Counted from the first letter of the stretch, positions 16,554-24,933 are shown. The stretch: DNA of 24,933 nt from Thiotrichaceae bacterium (GCA_027008665.1 JALVEA010000340.1:1-24933); one strand, 5' to 3'. Notes: a model not told the origin generated them from the sequence alone. Program-made: numbers and translations.

Positions 16554-16644
16554 TTTCTTGCCAGCAATTTTATAAACTCAGAAGGTTTTAAGTAATTAAA
16601 TTATCTAATGAATGATATCAAAAAACGGTATTAAAGAAATCACA

Positions 16645-16673
16645 TTGCCACAAACCTTTTGCCCCGATAAAAT
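16645..16673 (+). promoter_or_regulatory. Sigma-70 promoter of hisC
   Basis: -35 TTGCCA (16645-16650), 17-base spacer, -10 TAAAAT (16668-16673). The predicted start is near 16680, giving a leader of about 30 bases to the hisC ATG at 16712. No his-operon leader peptide rich in His codons is seen. Confidence 0.8.
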
Positions 16674-16711
16674 GATCCTCCCCCCAAATTAACGATAAAA
16701 GTAAAAACATT

Positions 16712-17776
16712 ATGAGCAAATTCTGGAGTCAACATACACATGCGTTAAAACCTTATACTCCTGGCGAGCAACCGCAAGATACGCAATACATCAAACTCAA
16801 TACCAATGAGAATCCTTATCCGCCCTCCCCGTTAGCGCTTGAGGCAATGCAACAGGCGGTTTCCAATGATCTACGTTTGTATTCCGATCCAAATGCTAAG
16901 CAATTAAAACAAGCCATTGCAGATTATTATCAAGTCGATATTAGCAATGTATTTGTTGGTAATAGTTCAGATGAGGTATTAGCACATAGTTTTGCAGCAT
17001 TGCTCAATCATAATAAACCACTGCTTTATCCTGATATTAGCTATAGCTTCTACCCCTCTTATATTCGTCTTTTTGGAATTAACGCCAAAAGCATCCCTCT
17101 TGATGATCAGTTAGGTATTAACTTTGCTGATTATCAACAGGAAAATGGCAGCATTGTATTTCCTAACCCTAATGCACCGACGGGAATTGCAATTGCTGTT
17201 GCTGAAATTGAACAATTAGCACAACAACATCCTGATTCTGTTATTCTTATTGATGAGGCTTATGTGGATTTTGGCGCTCAAACAGCAATACCACTGACGC
17301 AAAAATACAATAATATCATTGTGGTACAAACTTTTTCTAAATCGCGCTCATTAGCAGGCTTACGAGTGGGTTTTGCCATTGCCCCAACTGAATTAATCAA
17401 TGGTTTAGAGCGTGTTAAAAACTCATTTAATAGCTACCCTCTTGATCGTATTGCCATAGAAGGGGCAACTGCATCCATACGAGATAAGGCTTATTTTGAA
17501 CAGACCTGCAAAAAAATCATCCGTACACGCGAAACAACCGAAAAAGCGTTGCAAACCCTTGGCTTTAATACCCTACCCTCCTCAAGTAATTTCATTTTTG
17601 CAACCACCCATAAAATGCCTGCCGAAGCTATTTATTTGGCATTGAAACAAGAAGGGGTTTTAGTACGTTATTTTAATGCGCCCCGTATTGATAATTATCT
17701 ACGGATTAGCATTGGTACTAATGATGAAATGGCTAAACTTATTCAAAAACTGAGCAAAATAATAAATTCACACTAA
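16712..17776 (+). CDS. hisC: Histidinol-phosphate aminotransferase
   Basis: PLP enzyme of histidine biosynthesis that transaminates imidazole acetol-phosphate with glutamate. The 354-residue product has the family opening KLNTNENPYPPSP (28-40), GNSSDEVL (83-90), and NPNAPTG (153-159) with the PLP-contacting Asn. DEAYVDF (181-187) follows, then the Schiff-base lysine K210 in TFSKSRSLAGLR and the C-terminal phosphate-binding YLRISIGT. It stands alone rather than in a his operon. HisC family members may also use tyrosine or phenylalanine. The ribosome binding site is weak. It is divergent from the helicase gene, and its stop overlaps the stop of the opposing WbpL-like gene by 4 bases. Confidence 0.95.
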   Translation: MSKFWSQHTHALKPYTPGEQPQDTQYIKLNTNENPYPPSPLALEAMQQAVSNDLRLYSDPNAKQLKQAIADYYQVDISNVFVGNSSDEVLAHSFAALLNHNKPLLYPDISYSFYPSYIRLFGINAKSIPLDDQLGINFADYQQENGSIVFPNPNAPTGIAIAVAEIEQLAQQHPDSVILIDEAYVDFGAQTAIPLTQKYNNIIVVQTFSKSRSLAGLRVGFAIAPTELINGLERVKNSFNSYPLDRIAIEGATASIRDKAYFEQTCKKIIRTRETTEKALQTLGFNTLPSSSNFIFATTHKMPAEAIYLALKQEGVLVRYFNAPRIDNYLRISIGTNDEMAKLIQKLSKIINSH

Positions 17777-18795
17777 AAACGAAACACTTTCTTACCTGCG
17801 TCCAATTTATAAGCAAGTAAAGTCAAAGGAAGATAGGCTATCAATAATAACCACCAGCTTGCGTCTCGATAGGCCAAACATAACCATGCTAATGGAAATA
17901 CCCAAAATAAATTAATACCAAAATAGATAAGAGTCACTTTTTGATGTGAAGACCAATAGTGTGCAAGGTGTTGGTAGAGATGAGTACAATGTGCTTGTAA
18001 AATATTCTCTCGTGCAAGTATTCTTCTAATCAGTGTCACACTCGCATCAACAACAAAGAGAGCTGAAAGAATGACCCATGCTGCGTAATTCATCCAACCG
18101 AGGCTAATGGTGATCAATGCAAAGAAAAAAATCATAAAGGCTAAAAAAGTGCTACCCACATCGCCCATAAATATTTTTGCAGGTGACCAATTATGCAAAA
18201 GAAAACCACCTGTGGCTGCCGCTAGACAAAGCATCCATAGCCAGACTGTTGTTTCTGTCACCGCTGGATTAAAATAAACACTAAGAAAAGCGGTGGATAA
18301 CAACATAAAAATCGCTTGCAAGGCCGCTAGACCATCTATTCCATCCATAAAATTGAATAAATTAATCCACCAACTTCCTGCAAAGATAATCAATGCCACT
18401 GTTAGGCTAAAAGGTAATCCTAAAATATCTTCAATCGCAGGTAGAGGTAGGGTTGAGATGCCTAAATAAACCAAAAGGGAAACACTAGCATGTACAATAA
18501 GGCGAATAGCAGCAGAGAGATGGATAATATCATCCACTAAGCCGACCAAGGCAACCAGTAAGCAAAGGGCTATCACTCCCCAATAGACAGGAGAATAAAT
18601 TTGTTCTAAATACATCAACCACAGACTAATTAGAAAAAAACCGCCAATAATACCTATTCCCCCACCATGAGGGGTTATTTTTGTATGTGAAGAACGATTA
18701 TTCGGCTGATGAACTAGTTTTAAAGATGTAGCATAACGACAAACCAGTAAGGTAATTAGCCAACCAAGAACAAAAGCGATAAAGGAAAGAAGCAT
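17773..18795 (-). CDS. WbpL/WecA-like lipid-linked sugar-phosphate transferase
   Basis: Integral membrane enzyme that moves a HexNAc-1-phosphate from its UDP form onto undecaprenyl phosphate, starting an O-antigen or other surface polysaccharide unit. At 340 aa it has about ten hydrophobic segments. Motifs of the MraY/WecA superfamily are PHGGGIGI (42-49), the metal-binding DD (D88-D89), NFMDGIDG (148-155), and GDVGS (211-215). The late His motif HCTHLYQHL (269-277) resembles the HxSHxYQRL motif of the WbpL branch more than MraY. Its direct neighbour is a WbpV/WbpK-like epimerase gene, 3 bases upstream, which fits WbpL-type function on N-acetylfucosamine or N-acetylquinovosamine. The exact sugar cannot be read from sequence. 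Confidence 0.88.
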   Translation of the reverse strand: MLLSFIAFVLGWLITLLVCRYATSLKLVHQPNNRSSHTKITPHGGGIGIIGGFFLISLWLMYLEQIYSPVYWGVIALCLLVALVGLVDDIIHLSAAIRLIVHASVSLLVYLGISTLPLPAIEDILGLPFSLTVALIIFAGSWWINLFNFMDGIDGLAALQAIFMLLSTAFLSVYFNPAVTETTVWLWMLCLAAATGGFLLHNWSPAKIFMGDVGSTFLAFMIFFFALITISLGWMNYAAWVILSALFVVDASVTLIRRILARENILQAHCTHLYQHLAHYWSSHQKVTLIYFGINLFWVFPLAWLCLAYRDASWWLLLIAYLPLTLLAYKLDAGKKVFRF

Positions 18796-18798
18796 ATT

Positions 18799-19761
18799 TT
18801 AAGAATTTTTATAATCAATAAGGGTCTTGGCTAAACCTTCGTCTAAGGAATAAGGCGGCTTCCAAGCAAGGCTCGAACTAATATGGCTATTATCTACCAT
18901 AAGAGAGCCTAATAAACGTTTAGCAATGGCTTTTTTTCCTAATAAAGTCAGCAAGCCATTTAAGACGCTAGGAGGCATAGAAAATAAACGAGCAGGTTTT
19001 TGAAGCTGATAGGCAATACTCTGGATTAGTTTTGCAGTAGAGAGTGCCTCTTCATCACTGATTAAAAATACCTTTCCTCCTGCCTGTGGATGTTGACAGC
19101 AAACCCTGATAGCATCCAATAGATTTCCTAGATAAAGCAGACTACGCGCATTATTAACTGCCCCTAAAGGCAAGGGTATCCCTTTATCAACCCATTGAAT
19201 CAGATGTAAAAAATTAGCCTTAACGCCCTTTCCATAAACCAACGGAAATCTGAGAATAACTAATTCCAGTGCTTGATGCTGTGCTATCTGTTGCAAACCT
19301 TGCTCTGCTTCCCATTTAGAAACCGCATAGTCATCCATAGGCTTAGCTTTGTCTTGATGCGTATAAGGTTTATCTCTTTCTTCTCCAAGCACTTTAATAC
19401 TACTGGCAAAAATAAAGCGTTTCACACCAACCTTAACTGCTTGATGAGCCAGATTCAATGTACCCGCTACATTCACTTCACGATAAAGATTCAATGCTTG
19501 AGTCGCTTTTTCCTGCATAATATGCACACGCGCCGCCAGATGAATGACGATATTGACCCCAGTTAAAGCATTAGACCAATCTGTTTCGCTATTAATATCA
19601 CCAACCACTACCCATGAGATATTTGCTATTGCTTGCTGAGGCTCCTTTCTTAGCGTAGCGATAACACGGTATCCTTGTTGCACCAATGCCTGACACAGCG
19701 CACTACCAATAAATCCATTAGCTCCTGTCACCAGTATTTTTATTGAACTATTTTTTATCAT
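18799..19761 (-). CDS. NAD-dependent epimerase/4-reductase (WbpV/WbpK-like)
   Basis: Extended short-chain dehydrogenase of 320 aa. The Rossmann motif GANGFIG is at 13-19, the conserved HLAARVHIM at 74-82, the active-site serines in ASSIK (119-123), and the catalytic YxxxK is Y145-K149. The HLAARVH and ASSIKVLGE signatures are typical of WbpV, WbpK and WreQ-like enzymes, which reduce or epimerise UDP-4-keto-6-deoxy-GlcNAc to make UDP-N-acetylquinovosamine or -fucosamine. The pairing with a WbpL-like transferase strengthens that reading; UDP-glucose 4-epimerase is a less likely alternative. Its ATG lies inside the end of the glycosyltransferase gene (14-base overlap), and it is followed by the WbpL-like gene after 3 bases, so the three are one operon. 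Confidence 0.88.
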   Translation of the reverse strand: MIKNSSIKILVTGANGFIGSALCQALVQQGYRVIATLRKEPQQAIANISWVVVGDINSETDWSNALTGVNIVIHLAARVHIMQEKATQALNLYREVNVAGTLNLAHQAVKVGVKRFIFASSIKVLGEERDKPYTHQDKAKPMDDYAVSKWEAEQGLQQIAQHQALELVILRFPLVYGKGVKANFLHLIQWVDKGIPLPLGAVNNARSLLYLGNLLDAIRVCCQHPQAGGKVFLISDEEALSTAKLIQSIAYQLQKPARLFSMPPSVLNGLLTLLGKKAIAKRLLGSLMVDNSHISSSLAWKPPYSLDEGLAKTLIDYKNS

Positions 19762-20902
19762 TTAGAATTTTTCTATAGCATTGGGCATAGGCCATTCCTA
19801 ATGCTTCTCCTGAAAAAAGTGCTTGATAACGCTGACGTGCGGCTTTACCCATCGTTTTTGTTAAATCACCATCAGTAATTAGTTTTTGCATTGCATTCGC
19901 TAAGGCATCTGGAGACCTTGGAGGAACAACAAAACCTGTTTTATGGTCTAAATTGGCAAATGAAGTCCCTGTACCAATTTCACAAGAAATCATTGGCTTT
20001 GCACACATAGCAGCTTCTATTAAAACCACACCAAACGCTTCAGAACGCAGATGAGACGGTAAAATTAAGGCTTTACAACCCCGAATCAATGCCATTTTTT
20101 CTGCATTAGTGACCTGACCCAATAAATGAATATTAGCAGACTGTTGTGCTATTGCAGCCAGTTTATCTTGTTCTGCACCCGTACCTGCAATTGCAATAGG
20201 GAAAGCAACTTGTTTTGCGGCCTCCAATAAAAAATATAACCCTTTGTAAGCTCTCAAGACACCAATAAATAAAAAATATTCACTCGTTTTAAGACCAAAT
20301 TTTTGTTGCAATGAAATATTAATGGCATCTTTTTGATATTGTTGATAGCTCGACTCCATAATACCCAGCGGAATAGTATGTAAATATTGGCTCGGCACTA
20401 TTGAGGTTAAAATGGGACTGCTTTTTATATAAGCCGTTGAGGTGGCTATAACTGCATCCATGCTGTTTAACATACGCTTCATTAAAGGCTGATAAAGCTT
20501 TCCTAGCCAACCTTTAGCAATCACATCAGAATGATAGGTCATAACACAAGCTTTATTATATTTTTTCTTAACTCTGCTTAAAAAATGCAAAATATCAGCA
20601 AATGGCCACGGAAAATGATAATGGACAATATCCGCCCATTCAAGTTGTATTGAAAACAGTTGAAATGATGCAATAAACCCTAAATCACAAGATGCAGGTG
20701 CTACCCATGAACGAGCGCGAATAACCCATCCCTCAGCCCGTTCTATCTGTGCTGGAATTGGAGTAGGTGATAGCGTAAAAATACGATTTTCTATCTCCTC
20801 ATCAGGTAGAGACTGGGTAGAAAGAGCAATTTGCCGAATCGCCTCTTGCAAACCACCTGGAGGGTCAGGAAAATAAGTACGATATACATGAAGTACATTC
20901 AT
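19748..20902 (-). CDS. Family 4 glycosyltransferase
   Basis: GT-B retaining glycosyltransferase, 384 aa. The opening MNVLHVYRTYFPDPPGGLQE is the pattern of the GT4 subgroup that includes WfcD/WbaZ-like enzymes. The donor-site block starts at FIGVLRAYKG (212-221), and the E-x7-E motif is E288-E296 in SEAFGVVLIE, near PSHLR. TYHSD (122-126) belongs to the N-terminal acceptor domain. No signal peptide or membrane helix is evident. It would add a sugar to the lipid-linked unit begun by the WbpL-like enzyme. It is first of the tight three-gene cluster and follows the DUF5666 lipoprotein gene by 21 bases, so cotranscription with that gene is possible. The ribosome binding site is poor. Donor and acceptor are unknown. 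Confidence 0.9.
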   Translation of the reverse strand: MNVLHVYRTYFPDPPGGLQEAIRQIALSTQSLPDEEIENRIFTLSPTPIPAQIERAEGWVIRARSWVAPASCDLGFIASFQLFSIQLEWADIVHYHFPWPFADILHFLSRVKKKYNKACVMTYHSDVIAKGWLGKLYQPLMKRMLNSMDAVIATSTAYIKSSPILTSIVPSQYLHTIPLGIMESSYQQYQKDAINISLQQKFGLKTSEYFLFIGVLRAYKGLYFLLEAAKQVAFPIAIAGTGAEQDKLAAIAQQSANIHLLGQVTNAEKMALIRGCKALILPSHLRSEAFGVVLIEAAMCAKPMISCEIGTGTSFANLDHKTGFVVPPRSPDALANAMQKLITDGDLTKTMGKAARQRYQALFSGEALGMAYAQCYRKILNDKK

Positions 20903-20923
20903 TTGATAATTTTTTTAGAAGAA

Positions 20924-22183
20924 TTAATCAAGAATATTAACACGTACCGCAGTATAAACTATATTCTTCCCGTTAACTTCTTGTTCAACCCATATCACCT
21001 CAATATGAGTACCCACTAATAAATTCTCTATTTTTATATCTTTTCTTTTTTGGCTTGACTGGTCGATTAACAAGGTCGAGGTATTAATAATAATATCCTT
21101 TCCGTTTAGTCTAATTTTATTATTATCAATCGACTCAATAATACCAGACTCTTTTTCTTGTACTAACGGCAATACAACCACTGTAGAAGCTACTAATTCA
21201 CCGTTTTCATTCACTAATCCTTCAACTGAAAGGATCGTATCTGAGAATATGTCATCCAACTTTCCTGTAATAAGTTTAGTTTTATCTGTAATAACAACAG
21301 GTTGACCAGCAACACGAAAATGCGAAGGAAAATTCAAATCAAAATCAGTCACTAGCCCTTTAACTGCTAATAAAGTACCTTTCTCAAAACGCTGATAAGG
21401 TGTTTCCGAATGAATCGAAGAGGCGATTAGTATTTTATCCTGAATATAATTTAACGCACTTTCCACTTCAACATACTGTCCAATTTTTGGCTTATTTTCG
21501 GCTGAATTTAAATCCTCAACAGCTGAATAATCGACAATAGTATCTTGAACCAGGATCATTTTTAAGTCTTCATTAATTCTTGTAATCTCACCTTCTATAG
21601 CAATTGAGGAACTATTATTCATAAAAAATGGAGCGATTAATTTAATGCTACTTGCAATCAAAACACCTTCAGAATTTCGACTCCCTGAAACCTCCACATA
21701 ATTCTCAATGGTTAAATCTTGCAATTGCTCAAACCCATTTAAAACCGTTAAAGGTGTGGTTTCAACATCTTGTCCCATAATTCTAAGCGAGTGATTATCA
21801 GATGAGGCAACAGTAACAACACCTTTAATATCACTATCATAACTGATCTTATCTGCGACTCCTGTTCCAGTCAGGGCATCGACACTGCCTGTCATTTCAA
21901 TATTTTCACCTAGACTAAAATCATCTTGTTTTGCTCGCTTGCCATCACGGTAAAACTGAGTATTACTTGTATCATACTCAACACCATTAATATAAACACT
22001 ACCAAAGCCTGTGATACTCCCCATTACAACCCCTGAGCCTCCTATTCCTCCTTCAGCGAGAATAACGCCAGAGCCTCCAATCCCTCCTTCAGCAACCTCA
22101 GAATTTTCTACATTACAGGCAGAAAAAAAGAATAAGAAAGTCGTAAAAAGCAAACTAATTTTGAGCATAAGTAGAATTTTCAT
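20924..22183 (-). CDS. DUF5666 repeat lipoprotein
   Basis: Predicted lipoprotein of 419 aa. A hydrophobic signal (1-20) ends in the lipobox FFSAC, so Cys23 should be lipidated. Next come two copies of AEGGIGGSGV (31-40 and 43-52) and the characteristic GFGSVYINGVEYDTSNTQF (59-77). The rest is about five beta-rich repeats of roughly 65-80 residues of the DUF5666 type, each with a GxVxxI or GxVTxF start and a VxGxxVxxxTxL strand pair. No enzymatic residues are evident. It lies 96 bases after the DUF6502 gene on the same strand, and the glycosyltransferase operon follows after 21 bases. The ribosome binding site is weak. An extracytoplasmic binding or surface role is plausible, but the family has no firm function. 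Confidence 0.85.
   Translation of the reverse strand: MKILLMLKISLLFTTFLFFFSACNVENSEVAEGGIGGSGVILAEGGIGGSGVVMGSITGFGSVYINGVEYDTSNTQFYRDGKRAKQDDFSLGENIEMTGSVDALTGTGVADKISYDSDIKGVVTVASSDNHSLRIMGQDVETTPLTVLNGFEQLQDLTIENYVEVSGSRNSEGVLIASSIKLIAPFFMNNSSSIAIEGEITRINEDLKMILVQDTIVDYSAVEDLNSAENKPKIGQYVEVESALNYIQDKILIASSIHSETPYQRFEKGTLLAVKGLVTDFDLNFPSHFRVAGQPVVITDKTKLITGKLDDIFSDTILSVEGLVNENGELVASTVVVLPLVQEKESGIIESIDNNKIRLNGKDIIINTSTLLIDQSSQKRKDIKIENLLVGTHIEVIWVEQEVNGKNIVYTAVRVNILD
22028..22093 (-). repeat. Two-copy 36-base repeat coding AEGGIGGSGV
   Basis: Two copies of a 36-base unit with a few synonymous changes encode AEGGIGGSGV-x-x after the lipidated Cys of the DUF5666 protein. Similar Gly-rich boxes are seen just after the signal in other proteins of this family. 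It probably forms a flexible tether. Confidence 0.8.
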
Positions 22184-22279
22184 TAGATATTTTCAGGAAG
22201 AAAAGCATGTTTTTAAATAAGATCTTACTGAAACTTTCTCCCTTAGCGTAACCCTTAAACAATCATTAAAAAGATAAGT

Positions 22280-23125
22280 TTATTTTGATGACAATTCTTT
22301 CTCAAAATAATAAATACCCACTCCCGCTTGAACTTTCCCTGTACCTTTGACATTTGGAGAGCTGTCTCTATCATTCTCGGCCAACCATTTATTAAACTTT
22401 ACCAATAAAGCTTGTGCATCCTTATCCACCATTTCCTTAAAAGGAGCAATTGCTTCTATTGGTAGATTATTATAGGACACTTTACGCTGATAACGACGCT
22501 CATCTTTTTTAGCAGAAAGATTGTGATCAAAGGTCGTAATAAGATGCTCAACATCAACACCTAAAATTTCGATAATTGCATCCTCATCACCATGAGGGAT
22601 ATATTCATCCACAAGTAAACTAATCGAGTCATCATCAGAAACATCAACCGCATTGATACGTTTTAACTCTTGCAACATCGCCCGATAGGGCATATCACCA
22701 CTGTAGCGTTCAACTAAACGTTCAAAGCTTTGCTTATCCCCAAGTAGAGATAGTGTTGCAGGCTCCCCATTGTTATTATTAAACTCTTTATCTTTCTTCC
22801 AACCCTCAATAACACGTACACCTCTATTATAACGAACCGTCGGAATAGTCTCGTCAACAGGCAACTTTCTTAGATTTGCCACATCTTTTCGTGTCAATCC
22901 TGTTATGATAGCAATTTGCGAGGTAGTCGCACGCTTCTTTTTTTTAGTTAAATTATCGTCAGCCACCTGCACATAAACACGTTTCGCAATTTGGCTTAGC
23001 TCACCAAAAGCAATCCCCTTGCGTAGTAATATACGCACTAAAGGCTTCAAAATGAGATAACAGGCTGTGTAAAGGATTTTATTCATTATTGGGATTATAT
23101 TCCCAAACACTCCAAAATGATACAT
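22280..23125 (-). CDS. DUF6502 family protein with N-terminal helix-turn-helix
   Basis: Matches the DUF6502 pattern: LVRILLRKGIAFGELSQIAKRVYV near the N-terminus, then RATTSQIAIITGLTRKDVANL, a winged helix-turn-helix-like segment. A central region follows with RYSGDMPYRAMLQELKRI, and the C-terminus is short. This suggests a DNA-binding protein, but no target is known. The longest frame starts at 23125. The family usually begins with Met-Asn-Lys just before the LKPLVR helix, which here is the ATG at 23087 (residue 14), so the real product is probably 268 aa. Neither start has a strong ribosome binding site. It is divergent from the acyltransferase gene and upstream of the DUF5666 gene. Confidence 0.8.
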   Translation of the reverse strand: MYHFGVFGNIIPIMNKILYTACYLILKPLVRILLRKGIAFGELSQIAKRVYVQVADDNLTKKKKRATTSQIAIITGLTRKDVANLRKLPVDETIPTVRYNRGVRVIEGWKKDKEFNNNNGEPATLSLLGDKQSFERLVERYSGDMPYRAMLQELKRINAVDVSDDDSISLLVDEYIPHGDEDAIIEILGVDVEHLITTFDHNLSAKKDERRYQRKVSYNNLPIEAIAPFKEMVDKDAQALLVKFNKWLAENDRDSSPNVKGTGKVQAGVGIYYFEKELSSK

Positions 23126-23177
23126 TTACAACAAAACATATCATAAAACTATTCTATTAGATGCATAATCTAACCTC

Positions 23178-24344
23178 ATGAAAGCATTTATTCCCTGTTA
23201 TTATAATAATCTATCCATTTGGCTTGATGTTATTCGCACTCTAGCCGCTCAAGCGGTTGTGTTTGGGCATATGAGGCAAATTCTATTTATCAATCCAAAC
23301 ACTGATAGCAACAACTCCTTGATTCAAACTTTTATTTCTACATTAAGCTCTGCTCCTCATGAAGCGGTTGTTATTTTCTTTGTTATCAGTGGTTATTTAG
23401 TTGGTGGACGCGTTATTTCCGATTTTTTAGCCAAACACTTTTGCTTTTCAATCTTTATTTCTAATAGACTCACTCGATTACTAATTGTATTAATCCCCGC
23501 TTTGTTACTAACCGCTGCCTTTGATTATTTCTCCTTCAACTATGGTAATGGAGCTAATATTCTTATCTCTCGACAACCGTTCTACCCCGAGTGGTGGGCA
23601 GAGGTAAATACCTTTAGTGTTCAATCTTTTCTAATCAATGCCAGTTTTTTACAAATGATTGTTGGTTTTCAATTTGGAACAAACTTATCTTTATGGAGTC
23701 TCTCAAATGAATTTTGGTACTACTTATTTCTCCCCTTTTTAATGGCAACCCTCTTCTATCAAGGGAATAGAAGGCTATTATTTCTGATTTTCACCAGCCT
23801 AATTATGCTACTTTTTATTTTTTCAGCAAAAGAGCATGATCCTGATCGACCTATCTACTATTTTTACAATCTTCTTATCTGGTTGCTTGGAGCATTCGCT
23901 TTTTTTATCAATAACAGATCAAGATTAATCCTCTCCTGTTTCCTACTATCTTTTATCGCAATCCTTATTTACTTTACTTTAAATATTCCAGTGATTCCTT
24001 CTCACTTAGAATCACTGATAAAACAAGACTTTCTCATTGGTATAGGCACAGTGATAACAATACGCTTACTCGGCTTTGTACCTGTCGCACTATTGAAAAA
24101 AAGTTTTTCTTTTTTAGCCAGTTATAGCTTTTCACTGTATGTACTTCATCTGCCCTTTGTATTTTTGGGAATGAGTTTTAATCAAAAACTAGGAGAAGGG
24201 CTTTCCTATGATATAATAGGACTTTGCTATTTTTTGCTACTCTGGCTAATCACTAATATTGGAGCTTGGCTGTTCTCTCTTTTTACTGAAAGAAAAACCA
24301 AACAATTAAGACAAGCACTTAACAACAATTCTCAAATGCATTGA
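23178..24344 (+). CDS. Acyltransferase family 3 (OafA-like) membrane protein
   Basis: Polytopic protein of 388 aa with about ten hydrophobic segments. The N-terminus has the family motif: WLDVIRTLAAQAVVFGHM, with R20 and H31 in the places of the conserved Arg and His, followed by FFVISGYLVGG. LWSLSNEFWYYLFLP matches the conserved SLxxE-WFY block. Such enzymes transfer acetyl or other acyl groups to surface sugars, so it may modify the polysaccharide made by the cluster to its left, although it is on the other strand. It has no C-terminal SGNH domain. No clear ribosome binding site precedes the ATG, and the 52-base divergent gap with the DUF6502 gene must hold its promoter. Confidence 0.9.
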   Translation: MKAFIPCYYNNLSIWLDVIRTLAAQAVVFGHMRQILFINPNTDSNNSLIQTFISTLSSAPHEAVVIFFVISGYLVGGRVISDFLAKHFCFSIFISNRLTRLLIVLIPALLLTAAFDYFSFNYGNGANILISRQPFYPEWWAEVNTFSVQSFLINASFLQMIVGFQFGTNLSLWSLSNEFWYYLFLPFLMATLFYQGNRRLLFLIFTSLIMLLFIFSAKEHDPDRPIYYFYNLLIWLLGAFAFFINNRSRLILSCFLLSFIAILIYFTLNIPVIPSHLESLIKQDFLIGIGTVITIRLLGFVPVALLKKSFSFLASYSFSLYVLHLPFVFLGMSFNQKLGEGLSYDIIGLCYFLLLWLITNIGAWLFSLFTERKTKQLRQALNNNSQMH

Positions 24345-24472
24345 TGACTAAAATAATAGATTCCTAGATTAGCTTAGATTCATTTAGCTCGTTGAAAAAC
24401 TGATGCTACTTGTGATCTATACTCATAAAATTATTAATATAATTATTTCTTTAAGAGCGAGAATCCCTATCC

Positions 24473-24933
24473 GTGAAAACAATCAGTCTTCGTGGTGCAC
24501 GTACCCATAATTTAAAAAATATTGATCTTAATTTACCCCGTGACAAACTCATTGTGATTACAGGGTTATCAGGTTCAGGCAAGTCTTCGCTTGCCTTTGA
24601 TACCATTTTTGCAGAAGGGCAACGCCGTTATGTCGAATCACTTTCTGCTTATGCGCGTCAATTTTTATCAATGATGGAAAAACCTGATTTAGATCATATT
24701 GAAGGGTTATCACCTGCTATTTCTATTGAACAAAAAACAACCTCACATAATCCACGTTCTACAGTGGGTACAATTACCGAAATCTATGATTATTTGCGTT
24801 TATTGTATGCAAGAGCAGGTCAACCACGTTGCCCTACACATCATCAAGCCTTAGAAGCGCAAACGGTGAGTCAAATGGTCGATGCAGTGCTAGAATTGCC
24901 TGAAGGGAGTAAACTGATGATGCTAGCTCCTGT
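24473..24933 (+). CDS. uvrA: Excinuclease ABC subunit A, partial (runs off right edge)
   Basis: DNA damage-recognition ATPase of nucleotide excision repair. About 153 codons are visible. RGARTHNLKNIDL (7-19) and the first Walker A GLSGSGKS (31-38) are followed by YVESLSAYARQFL, KPDLDHIEGLSPAISIEQK, and NPRSTVGTITEIYDYLR, all near-identical to enteric UvrA. The start is GTG at 24473: an in-frame TAA lies seven codons upstream, and alignment with E. coli UvrA places the start within one codon. The ribosome binding site is weak (GAGCGAG, well upstream). The 128-base gap before it contains a TATAAT hexamer but no CTGT-N8-ACAG LexA box that I can see. Confidence 0.97.
   Translation, partial: MKTISLRGARTHNLKNIDLNLPRDKLIVITGLSGSGKSSLAFDTIFAEGQRRYVESLSAYARQFLSMMEKPDLDHIEGLSPAISIEQKTTSHNPRSTVGTITEIYDYLRLLYARAGQPRCPTHHQALEAQTVSQMVDAVLELPEGSKLMMLAP

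Noticed and set aside
24345..24472. Possible LexA-controlled promoter before uvrA
   Set aside because: No CTGT-N8-ACAG box is found. A TATAAT hexamer is present, but no well-placed -35 can be paired with it.

Overview
The window looks like chromosomal DNA from an AT-rich (roughly 38-40% GC by eye) gammaproteobacterium. The evidence is the gene order metY-rimP-nusA-infB-rbfA-truB, an initiator tRNA of the Proteobacterial type, a NusA with two C-terminal acidic repeats, a UvrA very close to the enteric sequence, and a WbpL/WbpV-type lipopolysaccharide module. Species cannot be named from sequence alone. I see no insertion sequence, prophage, CRISPR array or rRNA. The longest stretch without a gene is 282 bases (16430-16711), and it holds two good promoters and a perfect inverted repeat.

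Left part (1-7702, all minus strand). From the left edge come a partial adenylate kinase with a Cys-His-Cys-Cys lid, an O6-alkylguanine methyltransferase, and a translationally coupled FadI-like/FadJ-like pair. That pair looks like the two subunits of a fatty-acid beta-oxidation complex but has lost key catalytic residues in the thiolase, hydratase and dehydrogenase parts. Next are a two-pass membrane protein with a long coiled coil, an exported protein whose C-terminus resembles an L,D-transpeptidase domain without its cysteine, and a PTGES2-like thioredoxin-fold/GST protein.

Centre (7723-14390, minus strand). This is the transcription/translation operon, read metY -> rimP -> nusA -> infB -> rbfA -> truB. 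A near-consensus promoter with a GC-rich discriminator drives metY. Two hairpins, one a classic U-tailed terminator, separate metY from rimP, so the protein genes probably depend on readthrough. The usual rpsO-pnp continuation is absent after truB. The truB start region carries an excellent ribosome binding site that is out of frame with the rest of the gene by one base in an A7 run.

Right part (14387-24933). A superfamily I (UvrD-like) helicase is divergent from hisC, and each has its own promoter. hisC converges on, and overlaps by 4 bases, a three-gene minus-strand surface-polysaccharide module: GT4 glycosyltransferase, SDR epimerase/4-reductase, and WbpL-type lipid-linked sugar-phosphate transferase. 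Upstream on the same strand are a DUF5666 lipoprotein and a DUF6502 helix-turn-helix protein. An acyltransferase-3 membrane protein and the start of uvrA lie on the plus strand at the right edge.

The most unusual items are the catalytically degenerate but intact FadI/FadJ pair, the apparent frameshift or slippage site at the start of truB, the transpeptidase-like domain lacking its nucleophile, and the U1-U72 end pair of the initiator tRNA.
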